NCBI GenBank assembly: GCA_030447505.1
Contig: JAUJOT010000007.1
Span: forward strand, 62,001 to 126,000
From: Solirubrobacteraceae bacterium
Lineage (GTDB): Bacteria > Actinomycetota > Thermoleophilia > Solirubrobacterales > Solirubrobacteraceae
DNA length: 64,000 nucleotides
Reading direction: 5' to 3'
Under the pieces are notes generated by a model. That model worked only from the letters and a program-made list of their open reading frames with translations, was not told the DNA's origin and did no database searches. The position numbers were made by a program, and so were the translations under genes. This document shows, one piece after another, positions 55,115 to 63,621 of the stretch. Numbering within the stretch: the first letter of the stretch is position 1; every line of letters starts with the position of its first letter.

Positions 55115-56907
55115 CTACTGTTCGGCGCTCACGGCGCCGCGCAGCTCCTGCATCAGATGCTCGAGCCCTCCCTCCGCGAGAGGCCCGATCCGGCGACGAC
55201 CGCGATCGAGGGTGTCCCGGACCTCACGGCGGACAACGTGCTCTGCCAGCGCGTTCATCCTCGCGCGCACCCCTTCGGCGGCGTCCAGGAGTTCCGTCGG
55301 GAGGAGGTCAAGCGGAGTTAGGTCGGAAATCGAGAGAGGCAAGCCCGCCTCCGTGGCCTTCTCGATGCGATTTCGCACCGGGCCGATCGCGAGGTAGTTG
55401 ACCATAAAGTCGGGGCTTAGCACCGGCGAATCCGGTACGTCTGCCGCCGGCAGATGTTCCGAGATCCTCCTCCGGACCTTGTACGCGGTTCGATCGAGCG
55501 TTAGCCACCAAGTCGTGTAGCCGAACGGTGAATCGCGCTCACGACGGCGGCGCCGCACGACGCCGAGGTAGTTCTCCACGTCGTGGTCGACCAGCCGGGC
55601 GGTTGTGTTCGCATCACCCACGTAGACCCCCTGCCCTCGGCGACGCTCGTGCGCCTCGTGCCAGACCTCCTGAACAGCCCCTCGGAGCTCCACAGATGCG
55701 CGGTCCGCGTCATCTTCCAAACTGCTCACGTGGATTCCGTAGTTCTCGCGTAGGTACTCGGCGATGTCGTCCTGTGGCCGAGCGCTCCCGCGGAAGCGCT
55801 CCAACCAGGTGGGAAGCTCGCCACGCGCCCGACCCGTGAGAGCGAAGGCCGCCGACAGGAACGGCACGCGTCCCTCCCACTGTGTCCCGGCGTGTGTCGT
55901 GTACGCAAGGCAACGCCGCATGTGCGAGTCGAGTTCCTCGAGCACGCCGAGCGTAATGAAGATATTCAGTCCTGCCTGAGCAGCTGCACCAAGGAGATTC
56001 GTGTAGAGCCTCCGCGTCGAGTCATCGACAAGCTCCTCCGCGAATAGAGGCAGCGCGACCGTGGTATCAAGCCATACTTCCCCCGTCGCAAACATTTTTA
56101 CGACCGCGGCCTGGACGTCCGGCGTCTCGCGCATGAACGCGAACAGCGTGTATGCGTCTGCGAAGCTTCGGAGGTACTTTTGAATCTGCGTGCTCGGCTC
56201 AGTGAGCGCCGACTGGGCCGAGGCAACCAGAACCTGATGGATCCTGTTGTCGACGGTCGCAGGATTCTCGCCAATCGTGCGTGCTACCGATCGGGCGACG
56301 TCAACGAGGTCGGGATATTCGACGTCTGTGGTTCCGCGCTGCACCGCGGCCGCAAATACCTCTCCGCGTTGCCAGAGCACCTGGTCGATCACGAGCCTCG
56401 TGCCCTGGGCGAGTTGATCCGCGTCGACGGGCAGCTGAGACGGAACCAGACTGCAGGCTTCCACCACGAGCTGGCGTAGCGCTACTCGTAGATCGTTGTC
56501 GCCGATTTCAACGTCGGCGAGTCGATCCCGGATCCGGACGCGCTCGTCATGGGTGAGGCAGAACTCGTCTTCCTTACGGTAGAATCGCAAGACGCGCTTA
56601 TTGAGGTGGGACAGCGCCGAATCTGTATACCGGTCGGCCAGATGCTCAGGATGGGCGGGAAGCAGTTGACGAACGCGCTCCCGGATGACATCCCGCGATA
56701 GGCGATTCTCGGGGTGGGTGTCGCGCAGAACCGACCGAACCAACGCCTCAAAGCACAAACGGGTGAGCCCCTTTTCGCGAGTATCGTCTTCCCATTGCAG
56801 GGCGAGATACACACAGCCGGCCCGCGCCTCAGACGATGTCAGCGCCTGCGCCTTGTGCTCGATCACGCCCGCGCTTGCGAGGAACGGATCGACGATCTCG
56901 ACGGCTA

Positions 56908-56936
56908 GTGGACCCATCCGCAAGTTCGTCGGGTTA
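56908..56936. repeat. IS630 left inverted repeat
   Basis: Begins gtggacccatccg; pairs with 58117-58145 at 23 of 29 positions. Confidence 0.85.
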
Positions 56937-56974
56937 TTAAAGGAGGATGCGGGCCCGGTGTCGAACGTGAGATC

Positions 56975-58119
56975 GTGGCCCGGACCAGCCGCTACCCGAT
57001 CGAGCTTGGCGAGGCGGATCGTGATGAGCTTGCGCGGCGCGCGGGGACGCCGACGCTCGCGTATCGCGATGTTCAGCGCGCGCGGATGATCTTGTACGCA
57101 GCCGAGGGTCTGGCCGACAAGGAGATCGCGGTGCGCTGCGATTGTCATCCGGATGTCGTCAGCAAGTGGCGACGAAGATTCTGTGAGCAGGGCATCGAGG
57201 GGCTGACCGACAAACCACGCGCGGGCCGCCCGCGCCGTTTTCCCCGCAGCAGGTCGCCGACGTCGTCGCCGTCGCGTGCGAGCTGCCGGTCAAGCACGAC
57301 CGGCCGCTGGGACGCTTCTCGCGCACTGAGCTGCATCGCCTCGTCATCGAGCAGGGCGTCACCGAGGCATCGGCGACGACGATCTGGCGCTGGCTGCATG
57401 ACCGCTCTTTAAAGCCGTGGCAGCAGCGCTCGTGGATCTTTCCGCGCGACCCCAACTTCCAGCCGAAGGCGGGCCGCGTCCTGGATCTGTACGCGCGCCG
57501 CTTCGAAGGCCGGCTGCTGCATCCCGGCGAGTACGTCATCTGCGCCGACGAGAAGTCTCAGCTGCAAGCGCTCGCACGCCGCCACGAGACGGTTGCACCA
57601 ACGCCCGAGCACCCCGCGCTGGTTGAGTTCGAGTACAAGCGCGGCGGCACACTGGCCTACCTCGCCGCGTGGGACGTCCATCACGCCAGACTCTTCGGGC
57701 GCTGCGAGGCGAAGACGGGGATCGAACCGTTCAGACGGCTCGTCGAGCAGGTCATGAGCAGCGAGCCCTACAAGTCGGCCAAGACCGTGTTCTGGATCGT
57801 CGACAACGGCTCAAGCCATTCCGGCAAGACCTCGATCGCCCGCATGCAGGACACCTACGCCAACGCACGCCTGATCCACCTGCCGGTCCATGCCTCGTGG
57901 CTGAACCAGATCGAGATCTACTTCTCGATCCTGCAACGCAAGGCGCTGACACCCAACGACTTCGCAGACCTCGACGCGCTTGCCGCGCGCATCACGGCCT
58001 TCGAGGAGCACTACCGCCAGATCGCCAAGCCCTTCGATTGGACCTTCACCCGCGCCAAGCTCGACGACCTCCTGGCCCGCCTCGCCGACCGCGAGCCGCA
58101 CCTCAAGCTCGCGGCCTAA
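56975..58119 (+). CDS. IS630 transposase, two frames joined by a putative -1 frameshift
   Basis: From GTG 56975 the helix-turn-helix part (DKEIAVRCDCHPDVVSKWRR) ends in AGRPRRF. At cgt ttt ccc c (about 57235-57245), a -1 shift leads into SPQQVADVVAVACELPVKHD and a clean frame to 58119. The DDE triad is complete: ICADEKSQLQAL, FWIVDNGSSH and SWLNQIEIYFS. The joined protein is about 381 residues. IS630 relatives are known to use programmed frameshifting; a plain mutation is the alternative. The stop lies inside the right inverted repeat. Confidence 0.8.
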
Positions 58120-58145
58120 CCCAACGAACTAACGGACACGTCCAC
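58117..58145. repeat. IS630 right inverted repeat
   Basis: Inverted partner of 56908-56936, ending gtccac before the TA duplication. Confidence 0.85.
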
Positions 58146-58577
58146 TAGTGCCTCTGCTGCGGCCTCCCGCGTGCGAGAGGAGTTCACCCGTTCCAAGAGC
58201 CAGTTCTGATCGCAGATGTCGACGTAGACCTGATGTTCCTTCCGGATCGTCTTGACCTGCTCGTCGCCCGCCGCCCCAATGACCTGGTTCGTCGCATAAA
58301 CGAGCGACCGCGCCTCCGGAAAGTTCTTCTTCATGGAGGCCACGGTTTCGTTGATCTTGGCGGCCCAGTCCTGTCGTACCGAGTACTGAATGACGACGTC
58401 CTCGTCGCCAGCCGGCGACCAGAGCTTCGCGTCGCGGCCACGGTCGCCAGACGGCGCGGCCGTGGTTCGGAGGCCCGGGTAGTCGTCGATCAGGAATTCC
58501 GACGCGAGTTCCTCGAAGCGTTCCCACTGCGCGGGCCGAAGTTGCTCCAGAGCGAGACGAAACCTGTTCCGGTTCAC

Positions 58578-58946
58578 GGCGCGAAGCTACCACGGCGACC
58601 ACGGTCGACGGCGCCGCTCTCCTTCGATTGGATTCTGCGGCTCAGCCCAACGTATTTCCCCCGCTCCGGCGCCGAGAGCGGCGTGTCAGCGAACGAAATT
58701 TGGACCGCAAAGGACCCCGTGGGCAGCGGTGACACGACCTCCGCAGCAGAAAGGCCTGCAAACGCGACCTGTCTCGCAACTGGAAGGCAGGATTTGAACC
58801 CTGCGACCGCCATCCCCCGAGGGATGCGCACGGACGACAGGCCGCGACACGAATTGATGCCCTATTGGTGCCTTGGCCACTCCCCGACAGCCTTCGCCGC
58901 GGCCCAACCAGACCAGAAAGCAGCGTAACTGCAGGTACTTCCCTCA
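58578..58946. other. gene-free right end of the element with a tRNA T-arm-like remnant
   Basis: No convincing gene. On the minus strand, around 58785-58815, the sequence gcagggttcaaatcctgc forms a perfect tRNA T-arm preceded by a variable-loop-like ggtc, but no anticodon arm is present. It may be a fragment left by an earlier integration. Confidence 0.5.
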
Positions 58947-58990
58947 GGGTGAGCGACGGGACTTGAACCCGCGACCGCCTGGACCACAAC
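58947..58990. repeat. right attachment-site repeat inside tRNA-His
   Basis: The 44-bp partner of 45828-45871. It runs from the 3' end of tRNA-His to its anticodon loop. Confidence 0.85.
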
Positions 58991-59021
58991 CAGGAGCTCT
59001 ACCAGCTGAGCTACGCCCACC
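58948..59021 (-). tRNA. tRNA-His (anticodon GTG)
   Basis: Full cloverleaf with anticodon loop TTGTGGT, an extra G at -1 opposite discriminator C (the histidine identity pair), acceptor gtgggcg with cgctcac, and an intact T-arm. Its 3' half was supplied by the integrated element. Confidence 0.95.
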
Positions 59022-59070
59022 GTGCGGCGTTGAATCTAGCAGCGAGGATCGTGCCTGGGATGATCCGGAC

Positions 59071-59601
59071 ATGAGCTTCGAACTCGGCGATCTCGTCCCG
59101 GCCTTCGCGCTGCCCGACACGGAGGGCCGCACCCACAGCCTGCCGGTCGACCCGGCGCCACCGGCGACAGTGCTCGTCGTGAGCTGCAACCACTGCCCGT
59201 ACGTCATCGCCTGGAACCCCCGGCTGCGCGTCGTCGCCGAGGACTACGCTCCGCGCGACGTGCGCTTTCTCGCGATCAACGCCAACGACGCGTCGCGCTA
59301 CCCGGCCGACTCGCCCGACGCGATGGCGCGCTTCGTGCGCGACCAGTGCTGGCCGATCCCCTACCTCTACGACGAGACCCAGGAGGTGGCGCACGCGCTC
59401 GACGCGCAGGTGACACCCCACGTCTTCGTGCTCGACGGCGACCAGCGCCTGCGCTACCGCGGCGCTCCAGACGCCGACCACCGGGACCCGTCACAGGACG
59501 CCCGCTACCTGCGCGACGCGCTCGACGCCGTCCTCGCAGGCCACGAGCCCGGGACCGCCGACACCCGCCCGCGCGGGTGCTCGGTGAAGTGGAAGGCCTG
59601 A
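59071..59601 (+). CDS. thioredoxin-fold redoxin (AhpC/TSA-like)
   Basis: 176 residues. FELGDLVPAFALPDTEGRTH opens a redoxin domain with VVSCNHCPYVIAWNPRL, where CNHC replaces the usual WCxxC, followed by FLAINANDASRYPADSPDAM and the cis-Pro TPHVFVLDGDQRLRYRG. Likely a cytosolic thiol reductase or peroxidase (no signal peptide). Starts 49 bp from tRNA-His, outside the element. Confidence 0.88.
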   Translation: MSFELGDLVPAFALPDTEGRTHSLPVDPAPPATVLVVSCNHCPYVIAWNPRLRVVAEDYAPRDVRFLAINANDASRYPADSPDAMARFVRDQCWPIPYLYDETQEVAHALDAQVTPHVFVLDGDQRLRYRGAPDADHRDPSQDARYLRDALDAVLAGHEPGTADTRPRGCSVKWKA

Positions 59602-59608
59602 CAGGAAC

Positions 59609-59701
59609 GTGAAGCGAAAGCTCCTGATCGGGCTGGCCGTCGCCGCGCTGGTCGCCGCGGCGGCTGCGCTGCACCGGCTGGTCACGCCCGTGCCGTCGTA
59701 G
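59609..59701 (+). CDS. 30-residue hydrophobic peptide
   Basis: GTG 59609 gives MKRKLLIGLAVAALVAAAAA and ends LVTPVPS. It is a single-span or secreted peptide 7 bp after the redoxin gene. agga lies too close (2 nt) to the start, so translation is uncertain. Confidence 0.35.
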   Translation: MKRKLLIGLAVAALVAAAAALHRLVTPVPS

Positions 59702-59734
59702 CACGGCCCGCTCGCCAGCAGGCGGTTGCAGGAG

Positions 59735-59808
59735 CGCCCCGGGCTGGATTCGAACCAGCGACCTGCGGATTAGAAGTCCGCTGCTCTATCCAGCTGAGCT
59801 ACCGGGGC
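59735..59808 (-). tRNA. tRNA-Arg (anticodon TCT)
   Basis: 74-nt cloverleaf. Acceptor gccccgg pairs with ccggggc, anticodon loop CTTCTAA, T-loop ttcgaat. CCA is not encoded. Confidence 0.95.
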
Positions 59809-59835
59809 CCGCGCCGGACCTTTGCGTCCGGCCAG

Positions 59836-59909
59836 TCGGGATGGCCGGATTCGAACCGACGACCCCCGCGTCCCAAACGCGGTGCTCTACCAGGCTGAGC
59901 TACATCCCG
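59836..59909 (-). tRNA. tRNA-Pro (anticodon TGG)
   Basis: 74-nt cloverleaf with cgggatg/catcccg acceptor, anticodon loop TTTGGGA and discriminator A. CCA is not encoded. Separated from tRNA-Arg by 27 bp. Confidence 0.95.
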
Positions 59910-60049
59910 TTGCGTGCTGAACGGTAGGGCCTGCGCCGAGCGGGCGCGCGAGCACGCGTCGGGTTGCACCCCCAACGCGCAGATCGACCGTCCGTCCAGA
60001 TCGCGCGCGCTGCGTCGTGTGACGAGCGCGGGAGCGTCGATGGACGCGC

Positions 60050-60610
60050 ATGACCCGGATCGCCAAGCTGCTCTCACCACTGCTGGTCACCTGCATCGCG
60101 CTGGCGCTGCCGGCCGCTGCCTCGGCTGGCGCGTGCGCGAACGCCGAGATCGTCCCCGCCGCCGACAACCTCGCCCAGGTGAGGTCGGCCACGCTGTGCC
60201 TGCTCAACGTCGAGCGCACCAGCCGCGGGCTCGGCCGGCTGACCTCCGAGCGTCAGCTGCGCAAGGCGGCCCAGCGCTACAGCGTCAAGATGGTTCGCGA
60301 GCGCTTCTTCGATCACGTCAGCCCGGCCGGCTCGACGCTCACCAGCCGCGTTCGCGGCGGCACGAGCTACCTCCGCGGCCGCGTCAGCAGCTGGTCGCTG
60401 GGCGAGAACCTCGCCTGGGGCTCGGATGATTTCGCGACGCCGAGCAAGATCGTCCGCTCGTGGATGAACTCGCCGGGCCACCGGCGCAACATCCTCAACA
60501 GGCGCTTTCGCCAGATCGGCATCGGCGTCGCGATCGGCGCGCCCGACGACGTCCGGGGCCGGCCCGCCGCGACGTACACGACGAACTTCGGCTCGCGCGT
60601 ACGTCGCTGA
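60050..60610 (+). CDS. secreted CAP/SCP-domain protein
   Basis: 186 residues. A signal peptide (LLVTCIALALPAAASA) precedes a CAP domain with the ligands and motifs FFDHVSPAGSTLTSRV, SLGENLAWGS, IVRSWMNSPGHRRNILN and YTTNFGSRV. CAP proteins in bacteria are extracellular, with roles from lipid binding to wall-associated functions. The precise role is unknown. Confidence 0.9.
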   Translation: MTRIAKLLSPLLVTCIALALPAAASAGACANAEIVPAADNLAQVRSATLCLLNVERTSRGLGRLTSERQLRKAAQRYSVKMVRERFFDHVSPAGSTLTSRVRGGTSYLRGRVSSWSLGENLAWGSDDFATPSKIVRSWMNSPGHRRNILNRRFRQIGIGVAIGAPDDVRGRPAATYTTNFGSRVRR

Positions 60611-60660
60611 GCAGCGGCGCAGCGCCGACCCTGCTGGAGACGGTTTAGTCTCCCGCGCCG

Positions 60661-61938
60661 ATGGCCCGTATCGAGCCGCTTCGAGCCCTGCACTACGACG
60701 CCGCCGTGGCGGGGCCGCTGCAGAACCTCGCGGCGCCGCCCTACGACGTCATCGACCCCGACCAGCGCGCCGAGCTCGCCTCGCGCGCGCCGCACAACGT
60801 CGTCTCGATCGACCTGCCCGAGGATCCCGAGGGCGGCGACATCTATGCCCACGCCGCGGCGCTGCTGGACGCGTGGCGCGAGCAGGGCGCGGTCGTCCAG
60901 GACGACGAGCCCGCGCTGTGGGCGATCGTCCAGGACTACACGGGACCGGATGGGCGCAGCCTCACGCGCAACGGCTTCTTCGCGCGCGTGCGCGTCGAGG
61001 ACTACGGCGCCGGCGCGATCCGCCCGCACGAGCGCACGCACCCGGGACCCAAGGAGGACCGCCTGCGCCTGACCCGCGCGACCCAGGCCAACCTGTCGCC
61101 GATCTTCTCGCTGTACTCCGACCCTCAGCTGAAGGCCTGGCGCGCGCTCGAGCCGGCGACAGGCGGCGAGCCGTTCGCCGAGGTCAGCGATGCCGACGGC
61201 ACGCGCAACCGCCTGTGGCGCGTCGCCGACCCCGACGCCGTCCAAGCCGTTCAGGACGCGATCGCCGACGCCGAGCTGCTGATCGCCGACGGCCACCACC
61301 GCTACGAGACCGCACGCGTGTACGCCGAGGAGATCGGTGGCGAGGGCCCGCACCGGTACGTGCTCATGTGCCTCGTCGCGCTGCAGGACGAGGGCCTGAC
61401 GGTGTTTCCGACGCACCGGCTCGTCAGCGGCCTGAAGGACACCGACAGGCCCGAGGCGCTGGCGGCGACGCTGAAGAGGTGCTTCGACATCGAGGAGATC
61501 GCGGTCGAGGACCTCGTCCCGCCCGGCGAAGGCGACGGGACGATCCAGATCGGCTACATGGACAGCCACTTCAAGCGGGCGTTCCGGCTGACGCTCAAGG
61601 ACCAGGCGATCGCCGATGACGCGCTGGCCGGCATGCCCGAGCCCTACCGACGGCTGGACACGGCGGTGCTCGAGGCGCTCGTGCTGAAGGGACCGCTGGG
61701 GCTCAGCGAGGACGACATCTCCCACCTCAACGGCCTTGGCTACGCGCGCTCCTTCGAGGAGGCGCGCGAGCTCGTCGAGTCGAGCACGTTCGACGCCGGC
61801 TTCTTTCTGCGCGGCATCCCCGTCACGCAGATCCAGGAGATCGCGGCGGCGGGCGTGAACATGCCGCCGAAGTCGACCTACTTCTTTCCGAAGGTTCCGA
61901 CCGGGCTGCTCTTCAACCCGCTCAGCGAGCGACGCTAG
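60661..61938 (+). CDS. DUF1015 family protein
   Basis: 425 residues. The family is recognised from NLAAPPYDVIDPDQR near the N-terminus, RPHERTHPGPKEDRL, and LLIADGHHRYETARVY in the middle. It is soluble and conserved in many bacteria, where it often sits near serine or one-carbon metabolism genes, but the reaction is not established. Begins 50 bp after the CAP gene. Confidence 0.9.
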   Translation: MARIEPLRALHYDAAVAGPLQNLAAPPYDVIDPDQRAELASRAPHNVVSIDLPEDPEGGDIYAHAAALLDAWREQGAVVQDDEPALWAIVQDYTGPDGRSLTRNGFFARVRVEDYGAGAIRPHERTHPGPKEDRLRLTRATQANLSPIFSLYSDPQLKAWRALEPATGGEPFAEVSDADGTRNRLWRVADPDAVQAVQDAIADAELLIADGHHRYETARVYAEEIGGEGPHRYVLMCLVALQDEGLTVFPTHRLVSGLKDTDRPEALAATLKRCFDIEEIAVEDLVPPGEGDGTIQIGYMDSHFKRAFRLTLKDQAIADDALAGMPEPYRRLDTAVLEALVLKGPLGLSEDDISHLNGLGYARSFEEARELVESSTFDAGFFLRGIPVTQIQEIAAAGVNMPPKSTYFFPKVPTGLLFNPLSERR

Positions 61939-61948
61939 CATCCCGCCC

Positions 61949-62353
61949 ATGCATGCATCAGCGCGACGCATCAGCGGTTATCGGCACGTCGTCAAGGTCC
62001 GCCAGCACCGGCTGAACTGCGACGAGCTGACTGCCTCCGGCGGCAATGACGCCGCCCCCTCGCCGCAGGAGCTGCTGGCGGCGAGCCTCGCGTCCTGCAC
62101 CGCGGTGACGATGGAGATGTACGCCGCGCGCAAGGGATGGGACCTGCGCGACGTCGAGGTCGAGTGCGAGTACACGCCCGCCGAGCGCGGCTCCCCGACG
62201 AAGTTCACGCTGACGCTGCGGCTGCCTTCGAACCTGTCCGACGAGCAGGTCCAGCGCCTCAAGGTCATCGCGACGAAGTGCCCCGTGCACCGCACGCTCG
62301 ACGGCGAGGTCATGTTCGACGAGCGTGTCGAGCGCACGCAGCTCGCTGCCTGA
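61949..62353 (+). CDS. OsmC-family redox protein
   Basis: 134 residues. The two reactive Cys lie in SLASCTAVTMEMYAARKGWD and KCPVHRTLDGE, as in OsmC/YhfA peroxidases that detoxify organic hydroperoxides. It starts 10 bp after the DUF1015 stop and overlaps the Nudix gene by 29 bp. Confidence 0.92.
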   Translation: MHASARRISGYRHVVKVRQHRLNCDELTASGGNDAAPSPQELLAASLASCTAVTMEMYAARKGWDLRDVEVECEYTPAERGSPTKFTLTLRLPSNLSDEQVQRLKVIATKCPVHRTLDGEVMFDERVERTQLAA

Positions 62354-62924
62354 CGCGCTGCGCGCGGTCCTGCTGGACCCCGCCGACGCCGCCGCCGTGG
62401 AGGTCCACGGCCGCACGAAGGCCGCGGTGCTGATCGCGCTGTACGTCGACGAGGGCGAGCTGCACGCCGTCTTCACCCGCCGCCGCCACGATCTGCGCAG
62501 CCACGCCGGTGAGATCTCCTTTCCCGGCGGGCGCCGCGACCCGGAAGATGCGAGCCTGCTCGAGACGGCCCTGCGCGAGACCGAGGAGGAGATCGGGCTG
62601 CCGCGCGCCGCCGTACGGGTCCTCGGCGCGCTGCCGCCGACGCCGACCGTGGCCACGAACTACGGCGTCTATCCGTTCGTCGGGCTGATCGACCCCGGGC
62701 AGCTCTGGACGCCGTCCGCCTGCGAGGTCGACGAGGTGCTCGAGCTGCGGCTCAGCGACCTGCGCGCCGCGCGCACCCGCCGCCGGCTGCTGCATCGGGG
62801 GATCCCGTTTCGCAGCGACGTCTACGACGTCAGCGAGCAGGCCATCATCTGGGGCGCGACGGCGCGGATCGTCGGCGACCTGCTCGGCCGCGTCGATCCC
62901 GTGCTCGACGGAGCGAGCGTCTAG
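62325..62924 (+). CDS. Nudix hydrolase, CoA-pyrophosphatase type
   Basis: 199 residues from GTG 62325, inside the end of the OsmC gene. The Nudix box is GGRRDPEDASLLETALRETE, continuing EEIGL, and it is preceded by HAGEISFPGG, the signature of the CoA pyrophosphatase (UPF0035) group that cleaves CoA to phosphopantetheine and adenosine 3',5'-bisphosphate. Ends directly before pcm. Confidence 0.9.
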   Translation: MSSARSSLPDALRAVLLDPADAAAVEVHGRTKAAVLIALYVDEGELHAVFTRRRHDLRSHAGEISFPGGRRDPEDASLLETALRETEEEIGLPRAAVRVLGALPPTPTVATNYGVYPFVGLIDPGQLWTPSACEVDEVLELRLSDLRAARTRRRLLHRGIPFRSDVYDVSEQAIIWGATARIVGDLLGRVDPVLDGASV

Positions 62925-63542
62925 GTGGAAGGCGGGATCGAGCGCGAGCAGCTGCTTGGCGAGCTGCGCTCGCGCGTCGCCGACGAGCGCGTGATCGCCG
63001 CCGTCGCCGCGGTGCCGCGCGAGCTGTTCATCGCGCCCGCGCTGCAGCGCTTCGCCTACGTCGACCGGCCGCTGCCGATCGGCGGCGGGCAGACGATCTC
63101 CCAGCCGTCGCTCGTGGCGCACATGTGCGAGCTGCTCGAGCTGTCCGCCGACGACGTCGTGCTCGACGTCGGGACCGGATCGGGCTACCACGCGGCGCTG
63201 CTGTCGCGGCTGTGCCGGCACGTGTACGGCGTCGAGCTCGACGTCGAGCTCGCCGAGCAGGCCGCCCGCTCGCTCGAGCTGGCGGGGATCGAGAACGTCA
63301 CCGTGGTGGCGGGCGACGGCGGCGCCGGACTGCCGGAGCACGCGCCGTTCGACGCGATCAACGTCGCCGCGACGGCGACCGGGGAGGTGCCCGCGCCGCT
63401 CGAGGAACAGCTCGCGATCGGCGGCCGGCTGATCGCGCCGGTCGCCCGCGACGGCCAGGAGCAACTCGTGCTCGGGCGTCGCCGGCCGGGTGGCGTCGAG
63501 CGCACGCTGCTGGACCCCGTGCGCTTCGTCCCGCTGCGCTGA
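62925..63542 (+). CDS. pcm: protein-L-isoaspartate O-methyltransferase
   Basis: 205 residues from GTG 62925, immediately after the Nudix stop. The motifs are DRPLPIGGGQTISQPSLVAH (substrate loop), VLDVGTGSGYHAALLSRL (SAM motif I) and VYGVELDVELAEQA. Repairs isoaspartyl residues in aged proteins. Confidence 0.94.
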   Translation: MEGGIEREQLLGELRSRVADERVIAAVAAVPRELFIAPALQRFAYVDRPLPIGGGQTISQPSLVAHMCELLELSADDVVLDVGTGSGYHAALLSRLCRHVYGVELDVELAEQAARSLELAGIENVTVVAGDGGAGLPEHAPFDAINVAATATGEVPAPLEEQLAIGGRLIAPVARDGQEQLVLGRRRPGGVERTLLDPVRFVPLR

Positions 63543-63621
63543 GCGACGGGCCGACCTTTCTCGATCCGAACCTCGACGTTGGTCGGGGGACAAGCGTCCG
63601 CCGTGAGAGCAAGACTGCCGC

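Larger units (their letters stand above)
56908..58145 (+). mobile_element. IS630-family insertion sequence, 1238 bp
   Basis: Flanked by TA on both sides (56906-56907 and 58146-58147), the target duplication of IS630/Tc1 elements. Terminal inverted repeats match at 23 of the first 29 bases, starting gtggac. One transposase occupies two frames. It inserted into the large nuclease-like gene in opposite orientation. Confidence 0.9.
55115..58577 (-). pseudogene. PD-(D/E)XK + PIN-like large protein gene split by IS630
   Basis: The 5' part (ATG 58577 to 58148) encodes QWERFEELASEFLIDDYPGL, then GDRGRDAKLW and VIQYSVRQDW, a restriction-endonuclease-like core. The 3' part (56905 to 55115) is a long helical region, then PIN-like acidic motifs VWLDTTVALPLFAEEL, LGVLEELDSHM and VGDANTTARLVDHD. 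Deleting 56908-58145 and one TA joins the parts in frame (AAAEALAVEIVDPF), giving 740 codons without a stop. The ancestral gene was therefore intact when IS630 entered. Likely a defence or mobile-element nuclease; no named family. Confidence 0.8.
45828..58990. mobile_element. 13.1-kb defective integrative (conjugative-type) element in tRNA-His
   Basis: Bounded by the 44-bp tRNA-His repeats, with the complete tRNA at the right end. From right to left it holds a large nuclease-like gene split by IS630, a replication-relaxation-like gene, a TraG/VirD4-like ATPase, an excisionase, a tyrosine integrase, a coupled PIN module, a plus-strand hypothetical gene and an IS21 element. The order of replication protein, coupling ATPase, xis and int recalls small actinobacterial integrative elements. 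Frameshifts in three core genes suggest that it can no longer move by itself. Confidence 0.8.

Noticed and set aside
58574-58831. 85-codon minus-strand frame (MRIPRGMAVAGFKSCLP)
   Set aside because: Start region is the T-arm-like fragment; remainder lacks protein features.
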